Assembly: GCA_041494885.1 (NCBI GenBank)
Contig: JBGQBO010000005.1
Span: 104,218 to 168,217, forward strand
Direction: 5' to 3'
DNA length: 64,000 nt
DNA from: JAIQFV01 sp041494885
Lineage (GTDB): Bacteria; Acidobacteriota; Terriglobia; JAIQFV01
Shown here: piece by piece, positions 18,008 through 25,344 of the stretch
Position numbering within the stretch: position 1 is the first letter of the stretch
How the letters are laid out: each line of letters opens with the position of its first letter
Notes under the pieces: generated by a model
The model's database searches: none
The model's input: only the letters and a program-made list of their open reading frames with translations
Told to the model about the DNA's origin: nothing
Position numbers and translations under genes: made by a program

Positions 18008-18889
18008 CTACTTTTTGACTTCCGGCTGGCTCGAAGGATTCGGTTCCACGCGCGTTTCTGCTTCCAGCAGCTCTTTCAATCCGATGTCCAGGCTGCTGAC
18101 AATCGTAAATCCGTCCGTCGGGAGGATCCCTTTGACCGGCACGAAAACGTCCCGCTCCGACTGCGGGAGGACGACCGAGTCGTTGATCGGCAGGGTTTCA
18201 ATCACCTTTCCCTGCTTGTCGAGAATCTTGCTCTCTCCCTTGAACCGGAAGTGAGAGGGTCCGCTGTTCTTCAAAGTGATTCGCACTCCCACCTGGCCCG
18301 TGTTCTTTTCATCAATCACCACCTGCTGGGCGGTGATGGTTCCCTGGGGAGTAGTTTTTCCCACGCGGTCGTAAATGATGGCGCCGACGCGAGCATTCAA
18401 GTAAGCGGCATGTGCGTCTTGTCCCGGCGTGATATTGGGAACCGACTCAATCATGATCGCCGTGTGGTATCCACCGGTGGGAGTCTCCTTGGGAACCGTG
18501 AAAGTGTACCGGATGATCTGGTGACCATGGGGGGCCACATCAAACTCTGCGGGGTTCACTACAATCCAATCACTCATCGAGAATTCGGGGGACTTTCCTT
18601 TTTTTACGAAGGTGGGACTTCCATCGCGCGTCAGATACCAATCTGCCACCGTCACGCGCATGTGTATATTCTCCGCCGAGTCATTGTCCACGGTAATGCC
18701 ATCAGTCTTGGTCTGCCCCGGCTGAACTTCGTGCTCCGAACGAATTGGAAAAACGCCGATGGCGACATCGGCGCGAAGGGACGTCATGGATCCGAAGATC
18801 ACCGCGGCGACAAGCAGCACTCCCAAAAGCCTGACCGCCGATTGAGTGTGCCGTTCAATTCCGATTTTCTTTGTTTCTGTCCCCGGCAT
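18008..18889 (-). CDS. PapD-like periplasmic chaperone protein
   Basis: This protein has 293 residues from the ATG at 18889, preceded by GAGGA; an ATG 3 bases earlier is equally possible, and the longer frame to 19033 lacks support. The signal peptide ends SLRA before DVAIGVFPI. The mature part has a pilus-chaperone-like first domain (PGQTKTDGITVDNDSAENIHMRVTVADWY, then HGHQIIRYTFTVPKETPTGGYHTAIMIE) and a second beta domain (VGVRITLKNSGPSHFRFKG). The layout matches proteins annotated as fimbrial/pilus periplasmic chaperones or DUF916-like, but the canonical Arg/Lys anchor pair is not obvious. It likely folds or escorts the small secreted paralogs encoded upstream and hands them to the barrel encoded next. 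Confidence 0.7.
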   Translation of the reverse strand: MPGTETKKIGIERHTQSAVRLLGVLLVAAVIFGSMTSLRADVAIGVFPIRSEHEVQPGQTKTDGITVDNDSAENIHMRVTVADWYLTRDGSPTFVKKGKSPEFSMSDWIVVNPAEFDVAPHGHQIIRYTFTVPKETPTGGYHTAIMIESVPNITPGQDAHAAYLNARVGAIIYDRVGKTTPQGTITAQQVVIDEKNTGQVGVRITLKNSGPSHFRFKGESKILDKQGKVIETLPINDSVVLPQSERDVFVPVKGILPTDGFTIVSSLDIGLKELLEAETRVEPNPSSQPEVKK

Positions 18890-19247
18890 CATTCGTTCCT
18901 CATCCCCGATTGAAGTTCTTTGGTTTCTCTCGAATTCGTTTCTCAATTCGCCTGACCTCGCTTGACTGTCGATCCAGCCACTTTCACTACGCTGCATTAT
19001 CCAAAAACAATATCTCAAAACTTTAACATCCAAGGAATGTCACCCAATTTCTTGTAGCTCCGTCTGCGGCATTCAGGAATCGCAAAATTTTTAAACTCCC
19101 AGATCGCGGAAAGATCAACCCGGGCGTGAAAAGCTCCCTTTCTATCGCCCCGTCCATACCGCTTCTGATCATTGGGTCTCTCACAGCCTAAACCATGTCC
19201 TGTGAAGGTCTTGGAGTCATCGACCCGCAGATCATCATTGAACTAGC

Positions 19248-19263
19248 AGCAAACCACCCGCCA
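19248..19263 (-). promoter_or_regulatory. Sigma54 (-24/-12) promoter-like site before chaperone-barrel operon
   Basis: Read on the minus strand the site is TGGCGGGTGGTTTGCT, matching TGGCACGNNNNTTGCW with two mismatches and exact GG/GC spacing. It lies about 360 bases upstream of the chaperone start. Confidence 0.5.
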
Positions 19264-19348
19264 AACGAATATCCTGTTATTTGTGAACCATTTACGAGAA
19301 AAGCAAGGGGTTACACTATTAACAATTTGTGGCTCCGGCATATGGTTA

Positions 19349-19378
19349 TTCGTCAACCCTCAGTTAAAGACTGACGAA
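19349..19378. promoter_or_regulatory. TTCGTCA/TGACGAA inverted repeat, possible activator site
   Basis: Perfect 7-base arms (19349-19355 and 19372-19378) are separated by 16 bases. They are centred about 100 bases upstream of the sigma54-like element, where enhancer-binding proteins usually bind. The arms share the TGACGA half-site with the motif blocks before the secreted paralogs. Confidence 0.45.
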
Positions 19379-19381
19379 ACC

Positions 19382-19401
19382 AAAAAACGGCGACCTCGCC
19401 G
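19382..19401 (-). terminator. Rho-independent terminator of the secreted-paralog operon
   Basis: On the minus strand CGGCGA-GG-TCGCCG is followed at once by TTTTTT. It lies about 200 bases after the stop of the last paralog gene (19605). Confidence 0.7.
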
Positions 19402-19604
19402 ATCAAGGCTGGGGTTAATCAATGAGAGTGATGGTTCATTGAGTGAGTTGGGAGGTAAATTCCAAGAAGCGTTCCCGGGGTAAGAGCGTCTGCTTCATGT
19501 TACAGCACCAGCACTTCTTCGTCGACCGGAGGACAACCCTGAACTTCAGAGAGCATCACATTCCAGAAACCAAAAACTCTCGAAGACAGGTACAGTGAGC
19601 GTGT

Positions 19605-20117
19605 TCATGGCGAAGAGGTGACCACGGTAATCGTTTGGTTGTAAGAGCCCGTGTTGTAACCCCACTGGTTTTTCAGCGAAAAAGCCGTATTACAGTTGAA
19701 CTGGCCGGTCGGAGTGTTACCGAGCCCTCGTATTACATCCTGGGGAACAGTCGAGCTCATCGTCCCGGGTACGCAGGTACACCCTTTAGCACAAGCGTTT
19801 CCGGTCATTGTTGAGGTCCAAGTCAGGTTCGCTATGGGGATTTTGCTCACACCATCAGAGTTCAGAAGATCGCCGTTTGCCAGAAGGTGAACCGACCAAT
19901 TCTGATTAGCCCCGTTAGTCACCCTAACTTTTATCAGGACGGTGGCACTGCCTGGAATTTGAGCCACTGAGCTCGGATTGGCATCGGGGAAGGTGATTGA
20001 GGACGGGCTGATGGTGAGGGTGAAAGCGATCGCGGCATACGACTGGGAGCCGCACACCCCGAGGCCTACCACTGCGAGGATTACGATCAATAGGTTTCTT
20101 GCCTGCTTGTTCAGCAT
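19605..20117 (-). CDS. Small secreted paralog, type B with cysteine cluster (copy B2)
   Basis: This 170-residue protein has a signal peptide (MLNKQARNLLIVILAVVGLG.., cut near SYA). The mature domain starts AIAFTLTISPSSITFPDANPSS, as in the other paralogs. It has a middle GDLLNSDGVSKIPIANLTW, then a cysteine cluster CAKGCTC and a further pair near CNTAF. It ends WGYNTGSYNQTITVVTSSP. It shares the C-terminal YNTGSY..T-V-T strand with all six paralogs of the locus but differs from type A by its cysteines. It is probably a secreted structural subunit handled by the PapD-like chaperone. I do not recognise a named family. RBS GGAGGATGAG lies upstream of 20117. Confidence 0.75.
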   Translation of the reverse strand: MLNKQARNLLIVILAVVGLGVCGSQSYAAIAFTLTISPSSITFPDANPSSVAQIPGSATVLIKVRVTNGANQNWSVHLLANGDLLNSDGVSKIPIANLTWTSTMTGNACAKGCTCVPGTMSSTVPQDVIRGLGNTPTGQFNCNTAFSLKNQWGYNTGSYNQTITVVTSSP

Positions 20118-20211
20118 TGCTTAACTCATCCTCCCCAATCTTAAAACTGGCGCGCGGGAAGGCCTTATCCCCAACCCGCTGCCAAAAAGCGATCGACTTA
20201 CCGCGGAATGA

Positions 20212-20724
20212 CTAGGGAGCTGTCAGCGTGTAGGTCACCGTCGCGGTGTAACTGCCGGTATTATAAGTCCAGTTATTGGCGAGGACGAAACTATATGTGC
20301 CATTGTATGTCCCGCTGCCATTGCCGAAGGTGGCCGCGCTCTGCGCTGAGGCTTTATTCAGGGTCCCTGCGATGAACGGCGCGCCCGAAGCGGTCCAACT
20401 CACTGCGCTGATTGGAATGGTATCCGAACCCGATGTCAGATCGTTGGCGGAGGCAACCGTCAATGTCGCTGCGGTCGCTTTTCCCGTGCGCACCCGGGCG
20501 GTCACTGCGACGGGGTTGTCCGCTGGGACGGAACTCACCGTGGTCGGACTGGAATCAGCAAAGTTAATCGTCGTGGGTGCAAGCACCAGTTCGGCGCGAG
20601 CCGCAACGGTGGCATTGATGGTCAGGGTTCCAGGGGATGAGGCCGCGAAGGTAACGCTACTCAGGATGAGGGCGGCCCCGGCTATTGCTGTGATTGTCAT
20701 CAGGGTCTTCAAAAAGTTTTTCAT
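20212..20724 (-). CDS. Small secreted paralog, type A (copy A4)
   Basis: This protein has 170 residues from ATG 20724, which sits behind TTGGAGACC; an in-frame TTG at 20736 is part of that RBS. The signal peptide ends TFA before ASSPGTLTINATVAARAEL. The mature part is rich in Thr/Ser/Ala and beta-forming, with FADSSPTT, LTSGSDTIPISAVSW and GTYSFVLANNWTYNTGSYTA and the terminal YTLTAP. There is no cysteine. It is very similar to the copies at 20770, 22565 and 23153, indicating recent tandem duplication. It is likely a secreted fibre or coat subunit, which is inference from the chaperone and barrel genes in the cluster. Confidence 0.78.
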   Translation of the reverse strand: MKNFLKTLMTITAIAGAALILSSVTFAASSPGTLTINATVAARAELVLAPTTINFADSSPTTVSSVPADNPVAVTARVRTGKATAATLTVASANDLTSGSDTIPISAVSWTASGAPFIAGTLNKASAQSAATFGNGSGTYNGTYSFVLANNWTYNTGSYTATVTYTLTAP

Positions 20725-20769
20725 GTTGGTCTCCAAGGTTTATTTTGTAATGATTGTGAAAGCAAAAAT

Positions 20770-21294
20770 TTATGGGGCGGTCAATGTGTAGGTCACCGTC
20801 GCAGCATAACTGCCCGTGTTGTAGCTCCAGCTATTGGCCAGGGTAAAGGTGTAGGTCCCGTTGTAGGAGCCGCTGCCGTTTGCAAAATTGGCCGCACTTT
20901 GCGCCGTGGTCTTGTTCAGGGTCCCGGCAATAAACGGACCCGCTGAGGCCGTCCAGCTGACATTGCTGGCGGGGATCGAGTCACCCCCCGATGTCAGGTC
21001 TCCACTCACGGCCGCCAGGAGGGTCGCCTTGCTGTTTGCGGCAGTCCGCACGTTGGCACTCACCGCTACAGTAGAGTTGGCGGCGATGGTTGGCGATGTG
21101 GTGGGGCTTGCATCCGCAAAGCTGATCGATGAAGGTGACAACGTCAGTTCCGCACGGGCTGACACCGTCGCATTGATCGTTAAGGTCTGTGTAGCATTCG
21201 CTGCAAAAAGAGTGGTGCCGGTCATTAGGGCAACCACAATCATCGCTGCAAGAATCGTGAAGGTCTTCCCGACGGGTCTCGAATTGTTTTTCAT
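20770..21294 (-). CDS. Small secreted paralog, type A (copy A3)
   Basis: This protein has 174 residues from ATG 21294 with AGAGGAAA upstream; the longer frame to 21435 lacks a usable site. The signal peptide MKNNSRPVGKTFTILAAMIV.. is cut near LFA. The mature sequence ATQTLTINATVSARAELTLS, SFADASPTTSP and the C-terminal SWSYNTGSYAATVTYTLTAP match the copy at 23153 more closely than that at 20212. It is the first gene after the motif block at 21453-21660, so it probably opens the second A-A-B module. Confidence 0.78.
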   Translation of the reverse strand: MKNNSRPVGKTFTILAAMIVVALMTGTTLFAANATQTLTINATVSARAELTLSPSSISFADASPTTSPTIAANSTVAVSANVRTAANSKATLLAAVSGDLTSGGDSIPASNVSWTASAGPFIAGTLNKTTAQSAANFANGSGSYNGTYTFTLANSWSYNTGSYAATVTYTLTAP

Positions 21295-21452
21295 GGTTTC
21301 CTCTTTTTTGATTGAAATTTGTTTTTTTTCGGACTCATCAAGGGGCTTAACACTGGACTTGCTGACTAACATTTGGTCTTTCAAATTCTGCTTGGTCAAG
21401 TTCACTGTTAAACCCCTCTCGATGTTCACAGCCATGTTTTATAACTTTCATA

Positions 21453-21660
21453 TGACAAAAATGTGACGATTAGGAAATTCTATGGATGGAAATTCGAAAG
21501 GAGGGTAGGCCCCACGCGCAACCCTTATTTTACAGGGGTCCGACGATCTAAGCTTCTCTAAATAAAGGTTATAATTTCACACTTTTGTGACAATTGAGGT
21601 TTTGAAAAAGTTGAGTGAAATTGTAACTTTCGAGAAAGCGGTGTCAAAAATGTAACGATA
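21453..21660. promoter_or_regulatory. Block of TGTCAAAAATGTGACGA-like motifs before module 2
   Basis: Four related 18-20-base sites: 21453-21470 (TGACAAAAATGTGACGAT), 21575-21594 (inverted), 21614-21631 (weaker) and 21642-21660 (TGTCAAAAATGTAACGATA). The same motif recurs before module 1. The region also holds the end of a possible small ORF (see 21577-21897). Confidence 0.55.
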
Positions 21661-21897
21661 TTGGATCGAGAGGCAAGCGATACGGGATGACTCTAAGGGA
21701 TGCTCCAATCCATTACTACTTTCCCTCTCGAAATACAGACACCTCAGCCCCCAAACAAGGGGCTGTAAAGAACGGGTTTGAATTAGGTTGATAGGGAAAG
21801 AAGGAAAGAGACCCAAGAGGATCAGGATTCCCAATAGGAGACCGGCAAACACCCATTTCGATGGGATCTTCCCTCCCCTGAGCTTACCGAGACGCAT
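21577..21897 (-). CDS. Possible small membrane protein (doubtful)
   Basis: A 106-codon frame starts 5 bases after the stop of the type B gene. It has one strong hydrophobic helix (WVFAGLLLGILILLGLF) after a basic N-terminus (MRLGKLRGGKIPSK). The RBS (GGGAG) is too close to the ATG, the C-terminal half looks random and it runs through the motif block. A short inner-membrane protein is possible, but the frame may be chance. Confidence 0.25.
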   Translation of the reverse strand: MRLGKLRGGKIPSKWVFAGLLLGILILLGLFPSFPINLIQTRSLQPLVWGLRCLYFERESSNGLEHPLESSRIACLSIQYRYIFDTAFSKVTISLNFFKTSIVTKV

Positions 21898-21901
21898 CTC
21901 C

Positions 21902-22477
21902 CTACGGATTCGCCGCAGTGACCGTGAGCGTTTGGGAATAGGATCCCGTGTTATAACTCCAGTCGTTTCCGAGCGTGAAATTGACGTTGCAGGTATAACT
22001 GCCGAATCCAAGGAATCCGGTGTAGCCACTCCCGTCCAGGAGATGTTGCGGGCTCGATTTACTCGCTGTTCCAGCCATGCAGGAACATCCCCCGGAGCAG
22101 CTCCCGCCCGCGCGGGAAGCAGTCCACCCTAATTTCGAGATTGGAATTACACTTCTTCCGTCGGAGTTTAGGAGATCGCCACCCGCCAGGCTTGTGACCG
22201 ACCAGGTCCCATTGCCCCAGGAAGCGGTGACCTGCAACTGCACGATCGCACTCGCCGAGATGTTCGGGAAGTTCGTCGGATTCTGATCGGGGAAGCTGAT
22301 TGAACTGGGATTAAGATTGAGCGACAGGGTTCCCTGGGCAAGGGCAGTGGAACTCACGCTTAAAACGACCATTGCGACGACCATCCCCGCAATCAAACAA
22401 TGTGGGATTATGCCTATTATCCTGGACCTTCTCTGGGCTCGTCTCGTGGGTATCATTGGCTTATCCATCTTAGCCAC
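21902..22477 (-). CDS. Small secreted paralog, type B with cysteine cluster (copy B1)
   Basis: This 191-residue protein has a longer basic N-terminus (MAKMDKPMIPTRRAQRRSR), a signal helix and a cut near ALAQ. The mature part GTLSLNLNPSSISFPDQNPT leads to GDLLNSDGRSVIPISKLGW, the cluster CSGGCSC and a late Cys in YTCNVNF, then DWSYNTGSYSQTLTVTAANP. It is the partner of the type B protein at 19605, and the shared cysteine pattern suggests disulfides. It starts at GTG 22477, or at ATG 22468; neither has a strong RBS. It closes the first A-A-B module. Confidence 0.75.
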   Translation of the reverse strand: MAKMDKPMIPTRRAQRRSRIIGIIPHCLIAGMVVAMVVLSVSSTALAQGTLSLNLNPSSISFPDQNPTNFPNISASAIVQLQVTASWGNGTWSVTSLAGGDLLNSDGRSVIPISKLGWTASRAGGSCSGGCSCMAGTASKSSPQHLLDGSGYTGFLGFGSYTCNVNFTLGNDWSYNTGSYSQTLTVTAANP

Positions 22478-22564
22478 ACTTTGGTCAGAGAGGATAGAGC
22501 GTACAGCGGGACAGCTCTTCCACTGCCCCGCTGCGGCATCTATCGAAGCCCGCAGCAGCCACTT

Positions 22565-23077
22565 TTATGGAGCGGTCAATGTGTAGGTGACCGTGGCGGT
22601 GTAAACGCCGGTATTGTAGGTCCAGCTGTTGGCCAGCAAGAAATTGAACGTCCCGCTGAACAATCCGCTGCCGTTAGCGAACGTAGCCGCACTCTGCGGT
22701 GTCGCCTTATTCATGGTCCCGGCGATAAAAGGCCCGGCCGATGCGGTCCAACTGACGTTGCTGATCGGGATGGTATCCGAGCCCGAAGTCAAATCCGCGG
22801 CGGAAGTGACTGTCAGCGTTGCGGCAGTAGCTCTTCCAGTACGGATCCTGGCGGTTACCGCCACGGGGTTGTCGGCAGGAACGGACGCTACTGTTGACGG
22901 ATTGGCATCTGGAAAATTGATCGTCGTTGGCGCCAGCACTAACTCGGCCCGCGCCGAAATGGTGGCATTGATGGTCAGAGTCTTGCTGTCAGATGCGGCG
23001 AAAGTAGCAGTACTCAGGATGAGGGCTGCGACGGCCACCAGGGCGATTGTCATCAGGATTTTCGAAAAGTTTTTCAT
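22565..23077 (-). CDS. Small secreted paralog, type A (copy A2)
   Basis: This 170-residue protein starts at ATG 23077, preceded by TAGGAG. The signal peptide MKNFSKILMTIALVAVAALI.. is cut near TFA. The mature part ASDSKTLTINATISARAELV, FPDANPSTVASVPADNPVAV and the C-terminal NSWTYNTGVYTATVTYTLTAP resemble the copy at 20212 most (both share VPADNPVAVTAR and RTGKATAATL/RTGRATAATL). This pairing across modules supports duplication of a whole A-A-B block. No cysteine. Confidence 0.78.
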   Translation of the reverse strand: MKNFSKILMTIALVAVAALILSTATFAASDSKTLTINATISARAELVLAPTTINFPDANPSTVASVPADNPVAVTARIRTGRATAATLTVTSAADLTSGSDTIPISNVSWTASAGPFIAGTMNKATPQSAATFANGSGLFSGTFNFLLANSWTYNTGVYTATVTYTLTAP

Positions 23078-23152
23078 TTTAATCTCCTAAGTGAATTCTA
23101 AAAATGACATTGCAGACTGAATGCATGCCGTCAAAAACGCCGTAACACTTTA

Positions 23153-23665
23153 TTATGGAGCGGTCAACGTATAGGTCACTGTCGCGGCATAACTGCCGAC
23201 GTTATAACTCCAGCTATTGGCCAATGTGAAGGTGTACGTCCCGTTGTAGGAGCCGCTGCCCGATGCAAAGGTCGCAGCGCTTTGCGCGGTAACCGCGTTC
23301 AAGGTCCCGGCGATGAAGGGAACGCCCGAAGCCGTCCAGCTCACTGCGTTGATCGGGATGGTGTCGGAGCCTGAAGTCAGGTTCCCACTGGACGCTGCCA
23401 CCAGGGTCGCTGTGCTGTTGGCCGCAGTGCGCACCTTTGCGGTCACGGCTACTGTGGAGTTGGCGGCGATGGTCGGCGAGGTCGTCGGACTCGCGTCAGC
23501 AAAGCTAATCGTCGTCGGAGCCAGCGTCAATTCCGCCCGGGCGGCCACGGTAGCGTTGATGGTCAGGGTTTGGGTGGCGTTTGCGGCGAAGGTTGAAGTT
23601 CCCATCAGGAGGACCAGTGCCACAACCGCAGTAAAAGTCAATAGAGCTTTCCAATTGTTTTTCAT
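23153..23665 (-). CDS. Small secreted paralog, type A (copy A1)
   Basis: This protein has 170 residues from ATG 23665 (AGGAAAA upstream); the frame continues open to 23803 but without features. The signal peptide MKNNWKALLTFTAVVALVLL.. ends TFA before ANATQTLTINATVAARAELT. The rest has SFADASPTTSPTIAANSTVA, SGSDTIPINAVSWTA and a terminal YNVGSYAATVTYTLTAP. Its closest relative in the window is the copy at 20770. It is the first gene of the locus behind a sigma54-like promoter, with a leader of about 260 bases. Confidence 0.78.
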   Translation of the reverse strand: MKNNWKALLTFTAVVALVLLMGTSTFAANATQTLTINATVAARAELTLAPTTISFADASPTTSPTIAANSTVAVTAKVRTAANSTATLVAASSGNLTSGSDTIPINAVSWTASGVPFIAGTLNAVTAQSAATFASGSGSYNGTYTFTLANSWSYNVGSYAATVTYTLTAP

Positions 23666-23841
23666 GACATTTTCCTTTCCCAGTTTGTTGGTCACTGGTA
23701 GACCGGATTTATGAGAGGAACTATGAATCAGCCTTCTTGTTGATCCCGTCTTCATTTGCTTCTCTCGCCTCATCGTCATACCCTCTCGCATCGTACGTGT
23801 CATTTTTTACATCAGACACTTAACAAAATTATTTCAAAGGT

Positions 23842-24054
23842 TTGTCAAAATTGTGACGAGACGAATAACCTGGGTTGCCGCATTGCGGGTGAACACACCT
23901 CGTTTCCCGCCAATGAAATCAACAGGAATCGTTTCGCAAATGGTGTGCCAAATGAGTAAGTCGTATAATTTGTGACGATTGATGGATACGGGGGATCTCA
24001 AACTATTGACGGAATCCGTTACTCATCACGGTAATTGTCAAATTTATAACGATA
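23842..24054. promoter_or_regulatory. Block of TGTCAAAATTGTGACGA-like motifs before module 1
   Basis: Three sites: 23842-23860 (TTGTCAAAATTGTGACGAG), 23963-23980 (GTATAATTTGTGACGATT) and 24035-24054 (TTGTCAAATTTATAACGATA). The last two lie upstream of the sigma54-like element and the first lies downstream of it. Confidence 0.55.
23935..23951 (-). promoter_or_regulatory. Sigma54 (-24/-12) promoter for secreted-paralog operon
   Basis: Minus-strand TTGGCACACCATTTGCG matches YTGGCAC-N5-TTGC exactly, with correct GG/GC spacing (GG at 23948-23949, GC at 23936-23937 by complement). Transcription would start near 23924. Confidence 0.65.
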
Positions 24055-24220
24055 GAAACACTTCCGTCGGGGGTAGTTTTAGTGTGTTATTCTTTAAGCA
24101 GAGCCTTTTGAACTTCGCCGTTCCACGCGAAGGGCTCCCGTGAAATCGGAGGGGCCCATTAATTGTGGTGAGAAGAACGCCACGGTCGGGTGATTCCACA
24201 CTGTGATCAGGGTATGACCC

Positions 24221-25192
24221 ATGAAATTTCTTTTCTACCATGACGGGATTAACACATCGCGCACGATGGTGGTTGATGGTGTGGAAGAATGTCGTGTCAA
24301 TCTCAGCCACTGGCCCAACAATCAGACACCTGAACATCTGAAGGCCGACACCTCGACGGAGATTGCTCTCAATCTCGCTTCAGACCCTTATGCCGACCGG
24401 TTGTTCGAGAACATCGAGATCATCAGCAACAATCATTTCGACACCGACGGACTGCTGTCGTGCTGGGTGGCGATGCACCCCCGGGAAGGGCTTTCGCACA
24501 AACCGTTTTTGATCCAGGCCGCCGGGGCCGGAGACTTCGGCTGGTTTACCTCTCCTGAAGCTGTCCAGTTTGACCTCGTCATCTCGGCCTTTGAAGATCC
24601 GGTGCGATCACCATTACGAGAAACATTTACAGGGAGAGATGAGACACAAAAATATCAAGTGATCTACGACACCCTGCTGGGTGAATTGCCGCGACTGTTC
24701 AGCAGCTATCAAGAGAGGTATCGAGAACTGTACGAAGAGGAATTCACGAAGCTCGTGGAAGCAAAAAATGCGCTGGCCCGTGGAGCCGCCGAGATCCGCG
24801 AGCTCACAGATGCGGGGCTTTCGGTACTTGAGGCGCGAGAAGAATTTCCTTTAACCTCGCGCTTTAATGCCTGCCGACACGATCGGCTGCTGACCTTTAT
24901 GGAACGGGACGGCGGATGGCTGTGCGAGTTCTTCTATCACATCGTGACCTGGTTTGAAACCCAGACCCTCTCCAAGCGCCCGAGGATTGACCTTGCCCCC
25001 CTTGCGGACCGATTAAATGCCACCGAAGGCAGGACCGACGCGCAATGGGGATTTGACCCCCTGACGGTCCTTTATCCGCGCCTCGCGCTGATCGATGCCC
25101 GGGGGATTCTGGTCCCGTCGCGACTGTCCCGGGATGTCATCACGAGCCGGTTCTTCGAATACTTTGCTGGTGAAGAAAAAGCAGCGCGCTAG
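24221..25192 (+). CDS. Conserved hypothetical protein (DUF6687-like)
   Basis: This 323-residue soluble protein has no signal peptide. The N-terminus MKFLFYHDGINTSRTMVVDG and the motif SNNHFDTDGLLSCWVAMHP stand out. The latter loosely resembles the D-x-D-G loop of DHH-type phosphoesterases, but the remaining DHH motifs are not seen. I recall similar proteins under DUF6687 and am not certain of that number. The start at 24221 has AGGG upstream. It is transcribed divergently from the secreted-paralog locus and 152 bases ahead of the MqnA/MqnD-family gene. I assign no function. Confidence 0.7.
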   Translation: MKFLFYHDGINTSRTMVVDGVEECRVNLSHWPNNQTPEHLKADTSTEIALNLASDPYADRLFENIEIISNNHFDTDGLLSCWVAMHPREGLSHKPFLIQAAGAGDFGWFTSPEAVQFDLVISAFEDPVRSPLRETFTGRDETQKYQVIYDTLLGELPRLFSSYQERYRELYEEEFTKLVEAKNALARGAAEIRELTDAGLSVLEAREEFPLTSRFNACRHDRLLTFMERDGGWLCEFFYHIVTWFETQTLSKRPRIDLAPLADRLNATEGRTDAQWGFDPLTVLYPRLALIDARGILVPSRLSRDVITSRFFEYFAGEEKAAR

Positions 25193-25344
25193 CGAAGCGT
25201 TCCACATCCGTAAAAGCCCCCGCTGAGAGCCGCATAGTTTTTCTCATATCACCAACTATTCGCTATAATGCCGGCCTCCCTGTTTTTTCGGCGAACCTCG
25301 TCACGCAGGTGAGGTTGCTTCTCATCCAACTCTGAGGGGTCTTT

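Larger units (their letters stand above)
18890..19604. other. Regulatory intergenic region between subunit operon and chaperone gene
   Basis: This is a gene-free stretch of 715 bases; the 66-codon plus-strand frame at 19283 looks random. It contains a minus-strand terminator (19382-19401), an inverted repeat (19349-19378) and a sigma54-like promoter (19248-19263). All are correctly ordered to end the subunit operon and start the chaperone-barrel operon with a leader of about 350 bases. Confidence 0.6.
23666..24220. other. Regulatory region upstream of the secreted-paralog operon and divergent gene
   Basis: These 555 bases contain no convincing gene. They carry the sigma54-like promoter at 23935-23951 and three copies of the operator-like motif between 23842 and 24054. 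Confidence 0.6.

Noticed and set aside
21577..22029. Full 150-codon frame as a separate gene
   Set aside because: Its first third overlaps the type B paralog in another frame; only the part from 21897 could be real and even that is doubtful.
24221..25192. DHH-type phosphoesterase
   Set aside because: Only one D-x-D-G-like loop (HFDTDG) is present; the DHH triplet and the DHHA1 GG motif were not found.
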